A DNA stretch of 64,000 nt, from NCBI GenBank assembly GCA_902525585.1, contig CABZHQ010000002.1, positions 1-64,000 on the forward strand. Direction: 5' to 3'. Shown here piece after piece: positions 26,543 through 35,752 of the stretch. The notes beneath the pieces were generated by a model, which saw only the letters and a list, made by a program, of their open reading frames with translations, did no database searches and was not told the DNA's origin. Position 1 is the first letter of the stretch. Each line of letters begins with the position of its first letter. The position numbers and the translations under genes were made by a program. The stretch comes from an uncultured Prochlorococcus sp. (GTDB taxonomy: Bacteria; Cyanobacteriota; Cyanobacteriia; PCC-6307; Cyanobiaceae).

Positions 26543-27763
26543 ATGGATTACAGCAGCACTAATTTGAACTTTCTAAAACAAATACTTTCTTCTCAAAATA
26601 TTTTATTTATTCAAGATATTGACGGGGTTTGCATCCCTTTAGTTAAAGATCCATTGGCTAGAAAATTAGAATCAAAGTTTATTTATGCCGCAAAGGCTTT
26701 AGCAGAAGAATTCTTCGTATTAACTTGCGGAGAACATGAAGGCCATAGAGGTGTAAATAGAATAATTGAGAGAAGTTTGAAAAGTACCATAAAAGCCAAA
26801 GATAATGAACTGTATCTAAGGGGCTTGGCAGCCTGTGGAGTTGAATATCAAGACAGCGATGGTGAAACAAGTTTTGAAGGAATTTCAGAAAAAGAACTGA
26901 ATTTCTTATCAACAGTACCAAACATAATAAGACCAAAATTTGATTCAATAGTTAAGAATATTTTCCCTAAACTTGTCCAAGAAGATATCAATTTCCACGC
27001 AGCAAAATCAATATGTGATACTCGTTTCTCGCCGACGATTAATTTCAATAGCCTTTTTGATTTAGTAAGTAAAGATTCTGAAAAAAGAAGGATAATTCAG
27101 ATTAGTTTTGAAAAAATGATGAATGAAATCATATATAAAGCTGAATCGGAAGGACTCAAGAACTCATTTTTCCTCCACATATCACCAAATTTAGGCAGTA
27201 AAAATGATAAAGAAATTATTAAACTTTCTACTGAAAATGATATTGGATCAACTGACATACAATTTCTTATAAAAGGAGCAGTTAAAGATGCAGGAGTATT
27301 ATTTCTTTTAAATAAATTTATTGAGGCTAAAACTGGTAAAGCTCCTTTTGGAAGTAATTTTAATTTTAGAAATTCGCCGAAATCTATTAAAGAAAAAATA
27401 GATTTATGCAAAAAAAATATTCACAAAGTCGATATGCCATTAATTATTGGAGTAGGTGACACAGTGACATCAAACAAAATGATTGGTGAGAAAATTTATT
27501 CAAGAGGAGGAAGTGACAGATCATTTTTAGAGTTCATACAAATATTAGGTAATAAATTTGGCATTAACAATAAAATAATTTATGTAGATAGTAGTTCTGG
27601 TGAAGTTGAAAGGCCTTCTATAAAAAAAACAGGTTTATTAGGGATTAGTGATTTTAATGATAGCCTGAAGTTTGATATGGTTTTTAAGAATGGGGCAAAA
27701 GAATATATAAATTGGTTTATTGAACTTTCAAAAAAGAGATCCAGCTTTAAAAAAAATAATTGA
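26543..27763 (+). CDS. stpA: Glucosylglycerol-3-phosphatase family protein
   Basis: 406 residues. The HAD-like motif IQDIDGVCIPLVKDPLA (about 23-39) and a GVGDTVTSNKM loop near residue 305 fit the StpA/GGP-phosphatase family. In Synechocystis StpA removes phosphate from glucosylglycerol-phosphate, the last step in making that compatible solute during salt stress. The synthase gene is not in this window. In marine cells the real substrate could also be a glucosylglycerate precursor. arsS follows 40 bases later on the same strand. Confidence 0.85.
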   Translation: MDYSSTNLNFLKQILSSQNILFIQDIDGVCIPLVKDPLARKLESKFIYAAKALAEEFFVLTCGEHEGHRGVNRIIERSLKSTIKAKDNELYLRGLAACGVEYQDSDGETSFEGISEKELNFLSTVPNIIRPKFDSIVKNIFPKLVQEDINFHAAKSICDTRFSPTINFNSLFDLVSKDSEKRRIIQISFEKMMNEIIYKAESEGLKNSFFLHISPNLGSKNDKEIIKLSTENDIGSTDIQFLIKGAVKDAGVLFLLNKFIEAKTGKAPFGSNFNFRNSPKSIKEKIDLCKKNIHKVDMPLIIGVGDTVTSNKMIGEKIYSRGGSDRSFLEFIQILGNKFGINNKIIYVDSSSGEVERPSIKKTGLLGISDFNDSLKFDMVFKNGAKEYINWFIELSKKRSSFKKNN

Positions 27764-27803
27764 CTTTTTAATTTACGAATTACAATTAATAAAAAATATA
27801 TTT

Positions 27804-28736
27804 ATGAAAGAAAATTTCCCCTTAATAAATAAAGAACCTGTAGAAACATTGCAAATTAACATAGGTTATAAGTGCAATCAAGCTTGTAAGCATTGTCATG
27901 TAAATTCAAGCCCTTTACGTACAGAAAAGATGTCCAATGAAATAATCTCCCTTATTCCACAAATAATTGATAAATATAAAATTAAGACTTTAGATATTAC
28001 AGGAGGTGCACCAGAACTCCATCCAGAGTTTAAAAATCTAATTAGTACTTTAAGCACAAAAAAAATTGATATTATAGATAGATGCAATTTAACAATATTC
28101 TTTGAAGAGGGATATGAAGATATCCCTAAATTTCTTGCAGATAATAAAGTAATAGTTACAGCTTCTCTTCCATGTTATGAGAAAAATAATGTTGAGTTAC
28201 AAAGAGGATATGGGGTTTTTGAAAAAAGTATTAATGCTATAAAAATTCTTAATTACTTAGGATATGGTAAGCAAGATAGTGGATTAAAATTAAATCTTGT
28301 TTACAATCCTGTAAGTCCAATTCTTCCGCCTTCTCAAGAATTATTGGAAAAGGATTATAAAAAAATACTATTCGAAAAATATAATATTGTTTTTAATAGC
28401 CTTTACACAATAACTAATATGCCAATTAATAGATATGAAGAATCTCTAAGAAGAGAAGGTAAACTAAATTCTTATTACAAATTACTAAAAGAAAATTTTA
28501 ATGAAAATAATTTAGAAAATCTTATGTGTAAAAAGACAATTAGTGTAAATTGGCTTGGTGAAATTTATGATTGTGACTTTAACCAACAAATAAATTTCCG
28601 AGAAAATAATGGACCAAAGACTCTTTTTGATCTATTGGAGGAATCATTTACTTTTAACTACGGGGTTGCTGTAAAAGAACATTGTTTTGCTTGCACTGCA
28701 GGTGCAGGATCAAGCTGCGGAGGGACTTTAACTTAA
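27804..28736 (+). CDS. arsS: ArsS-type radical SAM protein
   Basis: 310 residues from the ATG at 27804; an upstream in-frame start at 27720 would overlap stpA and adds nothing conserved. The radical SAM cluster motif is CNQACKHC (CxxxCxxC), followed by TLDITGGAPELHPEF and SPLP-like strand ends; the C-terminus has HCFACTAGAGSSCGGTL. Members act in arsenosugar formation from methylated arsenic. No arsM lies next to it here. It ends 6 bases before the convergent fur-like gene. Confidence 0.86.
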   Translation: MKENFPLINKEPVETLQINIGYKCNQACKHCHVNSSPLRTEKMSNEIISLIPQIIDKYKIKTLDITGGAPELHPEFKNLISTLSTKKIDIIDRCNLTIFFEEGYEDIPKFLADNKVIVTASLPCYEKNNVELQRGYGVFEKSINAIKILNYLGYGKQDSGLKLNLVYNPVSPILPPSQELLEKDYKKILFEKYNIVFNSLYTITNMPINRYEESLRREGKLNSYYKLLKENFNENNLENLMCKKTISVNWLGEIYDCDFNQQINFRENNGPKTLFDLLEESFTFNYGVAVKEHCFACTAGAGSSCGGTLT

Positions 28737-28742
28737 AATATG

Positions 28743-29195
28743 CTAGATACAATTAGGACATATAGCTCTTACATTTAAAGAGGATTCAATTAGTTTAAAT
28801 CCATTAGCTTTTGCTGCAAATTTGCCTGCTTCTAAAACTTCGTCATTTTCGAATTCTTCTGTTCTTCCACACCTAATACAAATCAAGTGGTGATGATCAG
28901 GAGTTTCGTTACTAAGCAATTCATATCTGTGTCCGCCCTCACTTAGTTCTAATTCATGAAGCAAACCCATTTGCACTAGAAGTCTCAACGTTCTATAAAT
29001 TGTTGCTAGTGAAACTTTGGAACTTGATCTAACTAACTTTTCATGAACCTCTTCAGCACTAAGGTGTTTCCCAGAACCAATATTCTCAAATAAATTTAGA
29101 ACCTTAAGCCTCTGAGCAGTTAATCTCTTCCCATCTTTATGTAATCCATCCTCAAGAGGTGAACTAATGACTTTGTATTGAGAGGATAATGACAA
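28743..29195 (-). CDS. Fur-family metal or peroxide regulator
   Basis: 150 residues. A winged helix (KRLTAQRLKVLNLF to SLATIYRTLRLLVQMGLLHE) is followed by the dimer/metal domain with HHHLICIRCG and a second CPNC pair at the end, which together can form a structural zinc site. The sensing-site histidines (GGHRYEL, PDHHH) are present. Whether it answers iron, zinc or peroxide cannot be settled from sequence. An isochorismatase-like gene diverges from it across 129 bases and could be a target. Confidence 0.88.
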   Translation of the reverse strand: MSLSSQYKVISSPLEDGLHKDGKRLTAQRLKVLNLFENIGSGKHLSAEEVHEKLVRSSSKVSLATIYRTLRLLVQMGLLHELELSEGGHRYELLSNETPDHHHLICIRCGRTEEFENDEVLEAGKFAAKANGFKLIESSLNVRAICPNCI

Positions 29196-29324
29196 AAATT
29201 AACGGACTACTATTCTCAATAATAACTCTAGATGAGAGTAAAACAACTTTTTGATTTAAATGTTTACTAAAGCTCTCCAAAATATTATGTTAAACATATC
29301 TTTATTTAGAAACAATAATAGATC

Positions 29325-29882
29325 ATGATTAACTCTACTTATAAGAAATTACCGAAAGTAAATGCCTTGCTAATTATTGATATTCAGGGAAAAATAATTA
29401 GACCAATTTTTAATAGGGATTCAATAATCAAAAACATCAAAAAATTAATAAATGCTTACCAAATTTTAGAAGAGAACATATTTGTATCCGAACAGAACCC
29501 ACTTAAATTGGGTACAACGATCCCCGAATTATTGCCCAAAGTCGATTTCAAGAAAATTGAGAAGATGGAATTTAGCTTAGCTAATATAAAAGAATTTCTA
29601 AAAGAAATTAAAAATAAGAATATTACAAATTTAATAGTTTGTGGTATAGAAACTCATATTTGTATTCAACAAACAGTCCTAGATTGCTTAGAAAAAGGAT
29701 TTGAAGTTATTCTCATATCAGATGCTATGAGCAGTCGAAATAGGTTAGATCATGAAATAGCTTTACAGAGAATGATTCAGAAAGGTGCGATCTTAACAAC
29801 CACTGAATCAATAATCTTTGAATTATGCAAAACTGCAGATAGAAAAGAATTTAAAGAAATTAGAAAAATTATACTAAGTTAA
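29325..29882 (+). CDS. Isochorismatase-like hydrolase
   Basis: 185 residues. The catalytic triad of the family is present: Asp19 in LLIIDIQGK, a lysine in IEKMEFSLA and the cysteine in HICIQQTVLD, preceded by the cis-peptide region VCGIETH. Members hydrolyse isochorismate, nicotinamide or N-carbamoyl compounds; the exact substrate is unknown. Cytosolic. Divergent from the Fur-type regulator, and a MscS gene follows 71 bases later. Confidence 0.85.
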   Translation: MINSTYKKLPKVNALLIIDIQGKIIRPIFNRDSIIKNIKKLINAYQILEENIFVSEQNPLKLGTTIPELLPKVDFKKIEKMEFSLANIKEFLKEIKNKNITNLIVCGIETHICIQQTVLDCLEKGFEVILISDAMSSRNRLDHEIALQRMIQKGAILTTTESIIFELCKTADRKEFKEIRKIILS

Positions 29883-29953
29883 AGAAAAATTAAGACTGGT
29901 TAGTTTTTTAGAGATAATTTAAAATTTTATTAGAGATAAATTTTTGATTTAAT

Positions 29954-30991
29954 TTGAATATGAAATTAGTTACTGAAAACTTCCTACTGGCAATATCTAT
30001 TTTTTTTATTGGAATTTTATTGTCGATAATAATTTCTAAACTTTCAAAAATATTTTTTAAAAAGATCTCCAAAAGGACAAAAACAAATTTCGATGATTTT
30101 ATTTTTGAGGTAATTGTTGGAATTATAAAACCTATAGGTTTCCTCCTCTCATTTTATTTTTCAATAGATTATTTTTTTGCGGACGAAGTAACTTTTATTT
30201 CTGTTTTATTGAATATTCAGAAATTGTTCATATTGGTAATAATTATAAAAGCTCTCAACAAAGTTTTAATCAGATCTTTAACAGAATCCACAGCAAAAAT
30301 TAACGATTCCTCAATCAGTTCAATGATATCTTCATTAACTCCACTGTTAAAAGCATTAACATGGACTATTGGTTCGATATTTTTCTTGCAAAATATAGGT
30401 GTTCAAATGACTGCAATTTGGGCCTTACTAAGTGCAGGTGGTATTGGTGCAGGATTAGCTTTGAAAGATCCAGTTCAAGAGTTTTTTGAATACATAACAA
30501 TCTTACTTGATAAGCCTTTTCAAAAAGGTGAATTTATAAAATCTGATGGTGTCCTCGGAATGGTTGAGAGAGTTGGAGTAAGATCCTCAAGGATAAGAAG
30601 TATTAATGGCGAAGTAATAGTAATGAGCAATAGCGCCCTAACAAATGGAATAATTTCAAATTACGCACAAATGGAAAAAAGAAGGTTAGTGCATAAATTA
30701 GGAGTTGTTTATGAAACTTCTCCAAAACTTATGAAATTGATTCCAATAATAATAAAAAAAATAGTTGAAGATACAAAAGATGCCTCTTTTGATAGATGTC
30801 ATTTCAAAGATTTCGGCGACTTCAGTCTTAACTTCGAACTTGTTTATTACATCCCAACAAATAATTATCTTGCTGCAATGGAGGCTCAACAATCTATAAA
30901 CTTAAGAATTATTGAGGAATTTGCAGTTAATAATATAGAGTTTGCATTCCCTACACAAACCTTAAATATTGAAAGTAACAAAGCCAAATGA
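29954..30991 (+). CDS. MscS-family mechanosensitive channel
   Basis: 345 residues. Three or four membrane helices in residues 5-160 end in the pore-lining helix (ALLSAGGIGAGLALKDPVQE, about 155-175), the family hallmark. A beta domain follows (FIKSDGVLGMVERVGVRSSR, VIVMSNSALT) and a cytoplasmic alpha/beta vestibule. It should release solutes on hypo-osmotic shock, fitting the nearby compatible-solute gene. Its 3' end overlaps the convergent SDR gene by 30 bases. Confidence 0.92.
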   Translation: MNMKLVTENFLLAISIFFIGILLSIIISKLSKIFFKKISKRTKTNFDDFIFEVIVGIIKPIGFLLSFYFSIDYFFADEVTFISVLLNIQKLFILVIIIKALNKVLIRSLTESTAKINDSSISSMISSLTPLLKALTWTIGSIFFLQNIGVQMTAIWALLSAGGIGAGLALKDPVQEFFEYITILLDKPFQKGEFIKSDGVLGMVERVGVRSSRIRSINGEVIVMSNSALTNGIISNYAQMEKRRLVHKLGVVYETSPKLMKLIPIIIKKIVEDTKDASFDRCHFKDFGDFSLNFELVYYIPTNNYLAAMEAQQSINLRIIEEFAVNNIEFAFPTQTLNIESNKAK

Positions 30992-31963
30992 TCTACAAAT
31001 CTCCTCACTTAAAATCCAGAGTTTTGAAGCTAACTCTGAATTATTTGCCTCATCACTAACCTTACTTTCAACTAATTTATGTTTTTTAAAAGATATAAGT
31101 TTATTACTTAAATGAACGTAACCAATATTATTAAAATTTGAATCAAAAACAATTTCAGAAAGAATCTTACCAGCATTTTCTACACTTTCAGAAATTCCTA
31201 AAATATTTTTCGCAACTTTAGAAAAAATAAAATATCCAGAAAGATTAAAACGTTTGCTATATCTAAAGAAACCTGAATCATCATCTGGGATTACAAGACC
31301 AGGAGCCCAAGTAATTACAGAAATTTTACTAGAGGATATTTTTAATTTTTTTACAAGTTCTTTGGCAAACAAAATATTACATAATTTACTATTTTTATAA
31401 GATTCATCAGCATTAAAATTTAAAAATTTACCAGTAACTTTCTTTCTAAAATCAATTAGATTATTCAGCCCTGCTTTCTTTCCTATATTTCCACCTGAGC
31501 TTTTAGGGTCGTGAACATCTGATGATGTAATAATGATTCTTGATTCTTCATTATCTCTAACAAAATCTTTTAAGACGTTAATCAAGTAAAAATGTGAAAG
31601 ATGATTAACCGCAAACGTTAGCTCTACCCCTTGTTTTGATACTTTAGGGTAAAAAGAACCTGTATATTGCAATCCTGCATTTAAAACAATTACATCTAAA
31701 AAAATCCTTCTACTGTTAAAGTAATTTTTAATTTTTTTAATATTCTCTAAATCTGAAAGATCACAATTTTCAATAATTTTTAAAGATTTACTAAGGTAAT
31801 TTTTATCAAAATATTTCTCAATTTTTTTGATAAATTCATTCTTTCTAAATTCGTTTTTTATAACAACATATAAATTATTTTTCTTCTTTAGTAAGTTAAT
31901 AATAGCAAAAAAACCAATACCTGAATTACCTCCAGTCATTAGAATATTTTTATTTTTAAACAT
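30962..31963 (-). CDS. Short-chain dehydrogenase resembling protochlorophyllide oxidoreductase
   Basis: 333 residues, the length of light-dependent protochlorophyllide reductase. NAD(P) motif TGGNSGIG, an NAG strand (VLNAGLQ) and the catalytic Tyr/Lys in SYKNSKLCN are seen; that last motif is nearly the POR sequence. The C-terminus (SDEANNSELASKLWILSEEI) also follows POR. It is more Lys/Asn-rich and lacks typical POR cysteines and loop sequences, so it is likely a paralogue with another substrate. Overlaps mscS tail-to-tail by 30 bases. Confidence 0.8.
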   Translation of the reverse strand: MFKNKNILMTGGNSGIGFFAIINLLKKKNNLYVVIKNEFRKNEFIKKIEKYFDKNYLSKSLKIIENCDLSDLENIKKIKNYFNSRRIFLDVIVLNAGLQYTGSFYPKVSKQGVELTFAVNHLSHFYLINVLKDFVRDNEESRIIITSSDVHDPKSSGGNIGKKAGLNNLIDFRKKVTGKFLNFNADESYKNSKLCNILFAKELVKKLKISSSKISVITWAPGLVIPDDDSGFFRYSKRFNLSGYFIFSKVAKNILGISESVENAGKILSEIVFDSNFNNIGYVHLSNKLISFKKHKLVESKVSDEANNSELASKLWILSEEICRSFGFVTFNI

Positions 31964-32188
31964 TAAAATTTCTCTATATTTTTTTATAATAAAAAAAAAT
32001 AGATAAGTTTTTTTTTTTTGTAATCTTATAAATTATTGTTAAAACACTGAAAACATATTCACTAGTAATTGAGTAATTTGATTATTATTAATCTACTCTC
32101 GTTACAAGTATTGGATGAAATATAAAAAACCAATCGCAGAAATAATATTTTATTCCCTTAATTTATTTAATTATAAAATTTATATTTA

Positions 32189-33472
32189 ATGTCAAAAGAA
32201 AGCATGCCAGATGTTCTTGTTTTGGGTGCAGGGCCTGCAGGCATGGCAATTGCATCAGCTTTAGGAAAGGAACAATTAGATGTAGAAGTTCTTTCTCCAA
32301 ATGGACCAGATGAACCTTGGCCAAACACTTATGGCATTTGGGGGGAAGAAGTTGATCAACTTGGGCTTCAGGATTTACTTGAATATAGATGGAAGAATAC
32401 TGTAAGTTTTTTTGGGCATGGTGCTTTAGAAGAACAGGATGACGAGAACAAAGCCACAGAGCATTCTCTAGATTATGGACTATTTGATAAGGAGAAACTC
32501 CACAATTTTTGGTTTAATGAATGCAATAAGTCTTTTATTAAATGGCATCAAGGCTATGCAAACAATATACATTTTGAAAAATATAAAAGTACAGTAACTA
32601 CAAAAGATGGCAATACTTACTCTGCAAGATTAGTAATAGATGCAACAGGATATGATCCTGTTTTTCTTAAATTAAAATCTTGTGGTCCTTTAGCAGTACA
32701 AACTTGTTATGGAATAGTAGGTAATTTTAGTAAACCTCCGCTGAAAAAAGGACAGTTTGTATTAATGGATTATAGAAATGATCATCTTAATGAAGAGCAA
32801 AGAAAAGAACCGCCCACTTTTCTTTATGCCATGGATATGGGAAATGGGAAATATTTTCTTGAAGAAACATCTCTTGGTTTAGTAAATCCTCTTACAATGG
32901 AAAATTTAAAAGAGAGACTCGAGAAGAGGCTTTCTTATCGAAATATATCTATTACAAGCATGCAACACGAAGAGCTTGGGTTGTTTCTTCCAATGAATAT
33001 GCCAATACCAGATTTCAAACAACAAATACTTGGATATGGTGGTGCTGCTTCAATGGTACATCCTGCATCCGGATACTTAATTGGTAATGTTTTAAGAAGA
33101 GCTCCACTTGTTGCAAAAACAGTAGCAGAAGCAATTAAAAACAAGAATCTTAGCACCTATCATATTGCAAGAAAAGGTTGGGAAACTTTATGGTCAAAAG
33201 AATTAATTAGAAAGAAATCACTTTACCAATTTGGATTAGAAAAACTCATGAGGTTTGACGAAAAACTATTAAGAGAATTTTTTGGCAGTTTTTTCCAACT
33301 ACCTAAAAATCAATGGTATGGTTTTCTAACTGATACTCTCTCCTTAAAAGAGATTGTATATGCTATGTGCATAATGTTTATAAAGGCTCCATGGAGTGTA
33401 AAGAAAGGTCTGATGATTATGCATGGTAGAGAGTTTAAAATGTTGCTTAGGATAATATTTCCAAATATATAG
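32189..33472 (+). CDS. crtL-e: Lycopene cyclase, epsilon-type
   Basis: 427 residues, plant/cyanobacterial CrtL flavoprotein. FAD motif LVLGAGPAGMAIA at the start, conserved NTYGIWGEEVD near residue 47, DATGYDP, and the C-terminal MVHPASGYLIGN. It closes rings on lycopene at the membrane. Prochlorococcus has two such genes; the epsilon-type makes both epsilon and beta ends, feeding alpha-carotene. The epsilon assignment here rests on length and on the neighbourhood of pcb, not on a tree. An SDR gene follows after 7 bases. Confidence 0.85.
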   Translation: MSKESMPDVLVLGAGPAGMAIASALGKEQLDVEVLSPNGPDEPWPNTYGIWGEEVDQLGLQDLLEYRWKNTVSFFGHGALEEQDDENKATEHSLDYGLFDKEKLHNFWFNECNKSFIKWHQGYANNIHFEKYKSTVTTKDGNTYSARLVIDATGYDPVFLKLKSCGPLAVQTCYGIVGNFSKPPLKKGQFVLMDYRNDHLNEEQRKEPPTFLYAMDMGNGKYFLEETSLGLVNPLTMENLKERLEKRLSYRNISITSMQHEELGLFLPMNMPIPDFKQQILGYGGAASMVHPASGYLIGNVLRRAPLVAKTVAEAIKNKNLSTYHIARKGWETLWSKELIRKKSLYQFGLEKLMRFDEKLLREFFGSFFQLPKNQWYGFLTDTLSLKEIVYAMCIMFIKAPWSVKKGLMIMHGREFKMLLRIIFPNI

Positions 33473-33479
33473 TTTCAAA

Positions 33480-34187
33480 ATGAGAACAATACTTATAAGC
33501 GGAGCTAGTAGAGGTATTGGCTTAAATATTGCTTATAAAGAATTAAAAGAAGGCAACAGAATTAGTGTTGGCATTAGAAATCTAGAATCATTAAATGGAA
33601 GTGTTATTGATCCAAATAAATGGCCAAAAGGGAGAATTATAATTAACAAATATGATGCATTAAACAAAATATCAGCCAAAAATTGGATAAAAAATACGGT
33701 AGATGAATTTGGAGGATTTGATTCAGTAATAAATTGTTCTGGAGTATTATCAAAAGTTCCTTTTTTATTCAAAGATGGCGATGAAGAAGACATTTTAAAT
33801 ACACTAAATATCAACTTTTTGGCAATTTGGAATTTATGTAGGCTTTCTTGGGATCATTTATGCACCTCAGGCAGAGGAAGAATTATTGTTTTAGTTTCAA
33901 TGAGTGGCAAAAGATCTAAAGGGGATTTAGCAGCTTATTCTTCTTCAAAGTTTGCTTTGATGGGATTATGCCAAACAATGAAAAATAAAGGTTGGGATAA
34001 AAATATAAGGATTTCAGCAATTTGCCCAAGTTGGGTTAATACAGAAATGGCTCAAAACATCTCTTCCCTAGACAAATCAAGCATGACACAACCTGAAGAT
34101 ATTGCTGAAATATGCTCAACTATTCTGAAGTTACCTACCCAATCAGTTCCATTTGAAATTGCCTTAAATTGTAATTATGAAATTTAA
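33480..34187 (+). CDS. Short-chain dehydrogenase/reductase
   Basis: 235 residues, classical SDR. Cofactor motif SGASRGIG at 7-14, NCSG at about 84, catalytic Ser (VSMSG) and Tyr/Lys in YSSSK; the substrate loop follows CPSWVNTEM. Cytosolic NAD(P)-dependent oxidoreductase of unknown substrate. It follows lycopene cyclase by 7 bases, so they are likely one transcript, but a role in carotenoids is not shown. Overlaps the convergent gene by 4 bases. Confidence 0.88.
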   Translation: MRTILISGASRGIGLNIAYKELKEGNRISVGIRNLESLNGSVIDPNKWPKGRIIINKYDALNKISAKNWIKNTVDEFGGFDSVINCSGVLSKVPFLFKDGDEEDILNTLNINFLAIWNLCRLSWDHLCTSGRGRIIVLVSMSGKRSKGDLAAYSSSKFALMGLCQTMKNKGWDKNIRISAICPSWVNTEMAQNISSLDKSSMTQPEDIAEICSTILKLPTQSVPFEIALNCNYEI

Positions 34188-34726
34188 CCTAATTTGAAAA
34201 TTAAGTAAGCCATTGAGAGCATTGCGATTGCTATAAGTAAGCCTTTAATTCTATTTGTTAATAATGAAAAAAGAGATAAATCTTCAGAAAAGTATCCACC
34301 AAAACTACCCGTAATGAATAATATAACCATTGGTAGAGATGCCATGCCAAAAGAATAAGATATAGCTTTTACAAATCCAAAATTCAGATAATTAAATATA
34401 AAGGAACTTAATGAAAACAATAAAAAAGATGCAAATAAAGTAATGGAAACTTCAGCGTCTAAAGTGTGAGGTAAGCTACCCTTTAATTCAAATTGCTTTT
34501 TGCATTCTCTTATTTGTCTTTTAGAAAGATTTAAATAACCAGTTTCAGGAATTCTTTGCGACTTATATTTTCTTAGTAATCTTGCTTCAAGAGTTTCGGG
34601 CTCCTTTGTCATAATTGACGTTAATAATTCATCTGGTTTTAATTTCTTAATTTTCTTTTCAAGATTATCCGTTTTACCAATTCTATAAAGATCTCCTACT
34701 CTTATAAGGTAAACATATCCCGACAT
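34184..34726 (-). CDS. GIY-YIG-like domain fused to membrane segments
   Basis: 180 residues. Residues 3-75 (GYVYLIRVGDLYRIGKTDNL) look like the GIY-YIG-type MUG113/T5orf172 domain, with the motif split as YVY and YRIGKT and an ARLLRKY helix. Residues of about 95-180 hold three hydrophobic spans. A DNA-acting domain tied to the membrane is odd; it may be non-catalytic, sensing or tethering. No partner is evident: both flanking genes are on the other strand. Confidence 0.72.
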   Translation of the reverse strand: MSGYVYLIRVGDLYRIGKTDNLEKKIKKLKPDELLTSIMTKEPETLEARLLRKYKSQRIPETGYLNLSKRQIRECKKQFELKGSLPHTLDAEVSITLFASFLLFSLSSFIFNYLNFGFVKAISYSFGMASLPMVILFITGSFGGYFSEDLSLFSLLTNRIKGLLIAIAMLSMAYLIFKLG

Positions 34727-34801
34727 TTGCGTTGTAAAATTAAATCTATATCTTATTTAAATAATACTAAAAGAATTTAGTAAATTAAAAGTTTTTACAA
34801 A

Positions 34802-35458
34802 ATGAAAAATGAAATTCTATATTCATTTCGAAGATGTCCGTATGCAATTCGTGCTAGATGGGCTCTAATAATTTGTGAAATAAAAGTAGAGATAAGAGAA
34901 ATTGATTTAAAAAATAAAGCTCAAGATTTTCTAAATCAATCAAAAACAAAAACGGTTCCGATACTTATTAAAAAAAATAATGAAGTTATTGAAGAAAGTC
35001 TTGAAATCATCTTATGGGCACTCTCGGAATCAAAAAAAGAAAACATTAAATTAATTTATTTACCTGATAACAAAAAGAAAGATATTTTTGAAATAATTAA
35101 TGAAAACGATAATGAATTCAAATATCATTTAGATCGATTTAAATATTCCACAAGATATGAAAATAGTAATGAAGAATTACATTACTCAAATGCAATTAAA
35201 TTTATTAATAAATGGAACGAACTTCTTACAGTGAACAAATACTTTTTTGGAGATAACCCTACAATCGCTGATTGGTCTATTTGGCCTTTTGTAAGACAAT
35301 TTAAAATCGCTTGTGAAAGTCAAAAAAGAACAAATTATTTTGAGCCCTCAATAAAAAAATGGTTAGATTCCTTCGAAAAGGATAAAGATTTTAAATCCTT
35401 AATGTATAAGTACGAATTATGGGGACCAAATTCTAGAAAGAACTATTTCCCCTCATAA
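34802..35458 (+). CDS. Glutathione S-transferase-like protein
   Basis: 218 residues. Thioredoxin-like N-terminal domain with FRRCPYAIRARWAL at about 9-22 (cysteine in the active-site position), TVPIL with the cis-proline near 57 and EESLEII for glutathione binding. The C-terminal part is helical with the conserved NPTIADWSIWPF. Conjugates or reduces using glutathione; the substrate is unknown. Converges directly on the next gene, ends adjoining. Confidence 0.87.
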   Translation: MKNEILYSFRRCPYAIRARWALIICEIKVEIREIDLKNKAQDFLNQSKTKTVPILIKKNNEVIEESLEIILWALSESKKENIKLIYLPDNKKKDIFEIINENDNEFKYHLDRFKYSTRYENSNEELHYSNAIKFINKWNELLTVNKYFFGDNPTIADWSIWPFVRQFKIACESQKRTNYFEPSIKKWLDSFEKDKDFKSLMYKYELWGPNSRKNYFPS

Positions 35459-35716
35459 TTAGCTTTCTAAAAACTTCCTTTTTTCAATTATCCGTGCTAA
35501 CTCCAAAAAATATCCTGCAGTTCTAAATTTTCCAATATTTTTTTCCTTAAAATCAAGGTCACTTCTGATTTCAGCAGCTTCCGCCATAAGCAAATCCAAA
35601 TCATTTGATCCAAGACTGTATAATTCACCAAGTTCGATTTCCCTTCCGAGTAAATGACTCCTAAACCACTTGCCTTTATTTTCTTGCGGTGGAATATCAT
35701 AGGGAGTAAATGACAT
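35459..35716 (-). CDS. Small conserved cyanobacterial protein
   Basis: 85 residues from the ATG at 35716. Contains KWFRSHLLGREIELGELYSL and a helical C-terminus; no membrane segment. It looks like a conserved soluble protein of picocyanobacteria, unknown function. It lies 36 bases downstream of the GltS-like gene end on the same strand, possibly one transcript. Confidence 0.6.
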   Translation of the reverse strand: MSFTPYDIPPQENKGKWFRSHLLGREIELGELYSLGSNDLDLLMAEAAEIRSDLDFKEKNIGKFRTAGYFLELARIIEKRKFLES

Positions 35717-35752
35717 CAAAATAAAATTTAAGCTTTTACCATTCTAGGGTTT

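Noticed and set aside
28743-29195. Assigning the Fur-family protein specifically as Zur or PerR
   Set aside because: Metal-site residues visible do not separate the subgroups without alignment.
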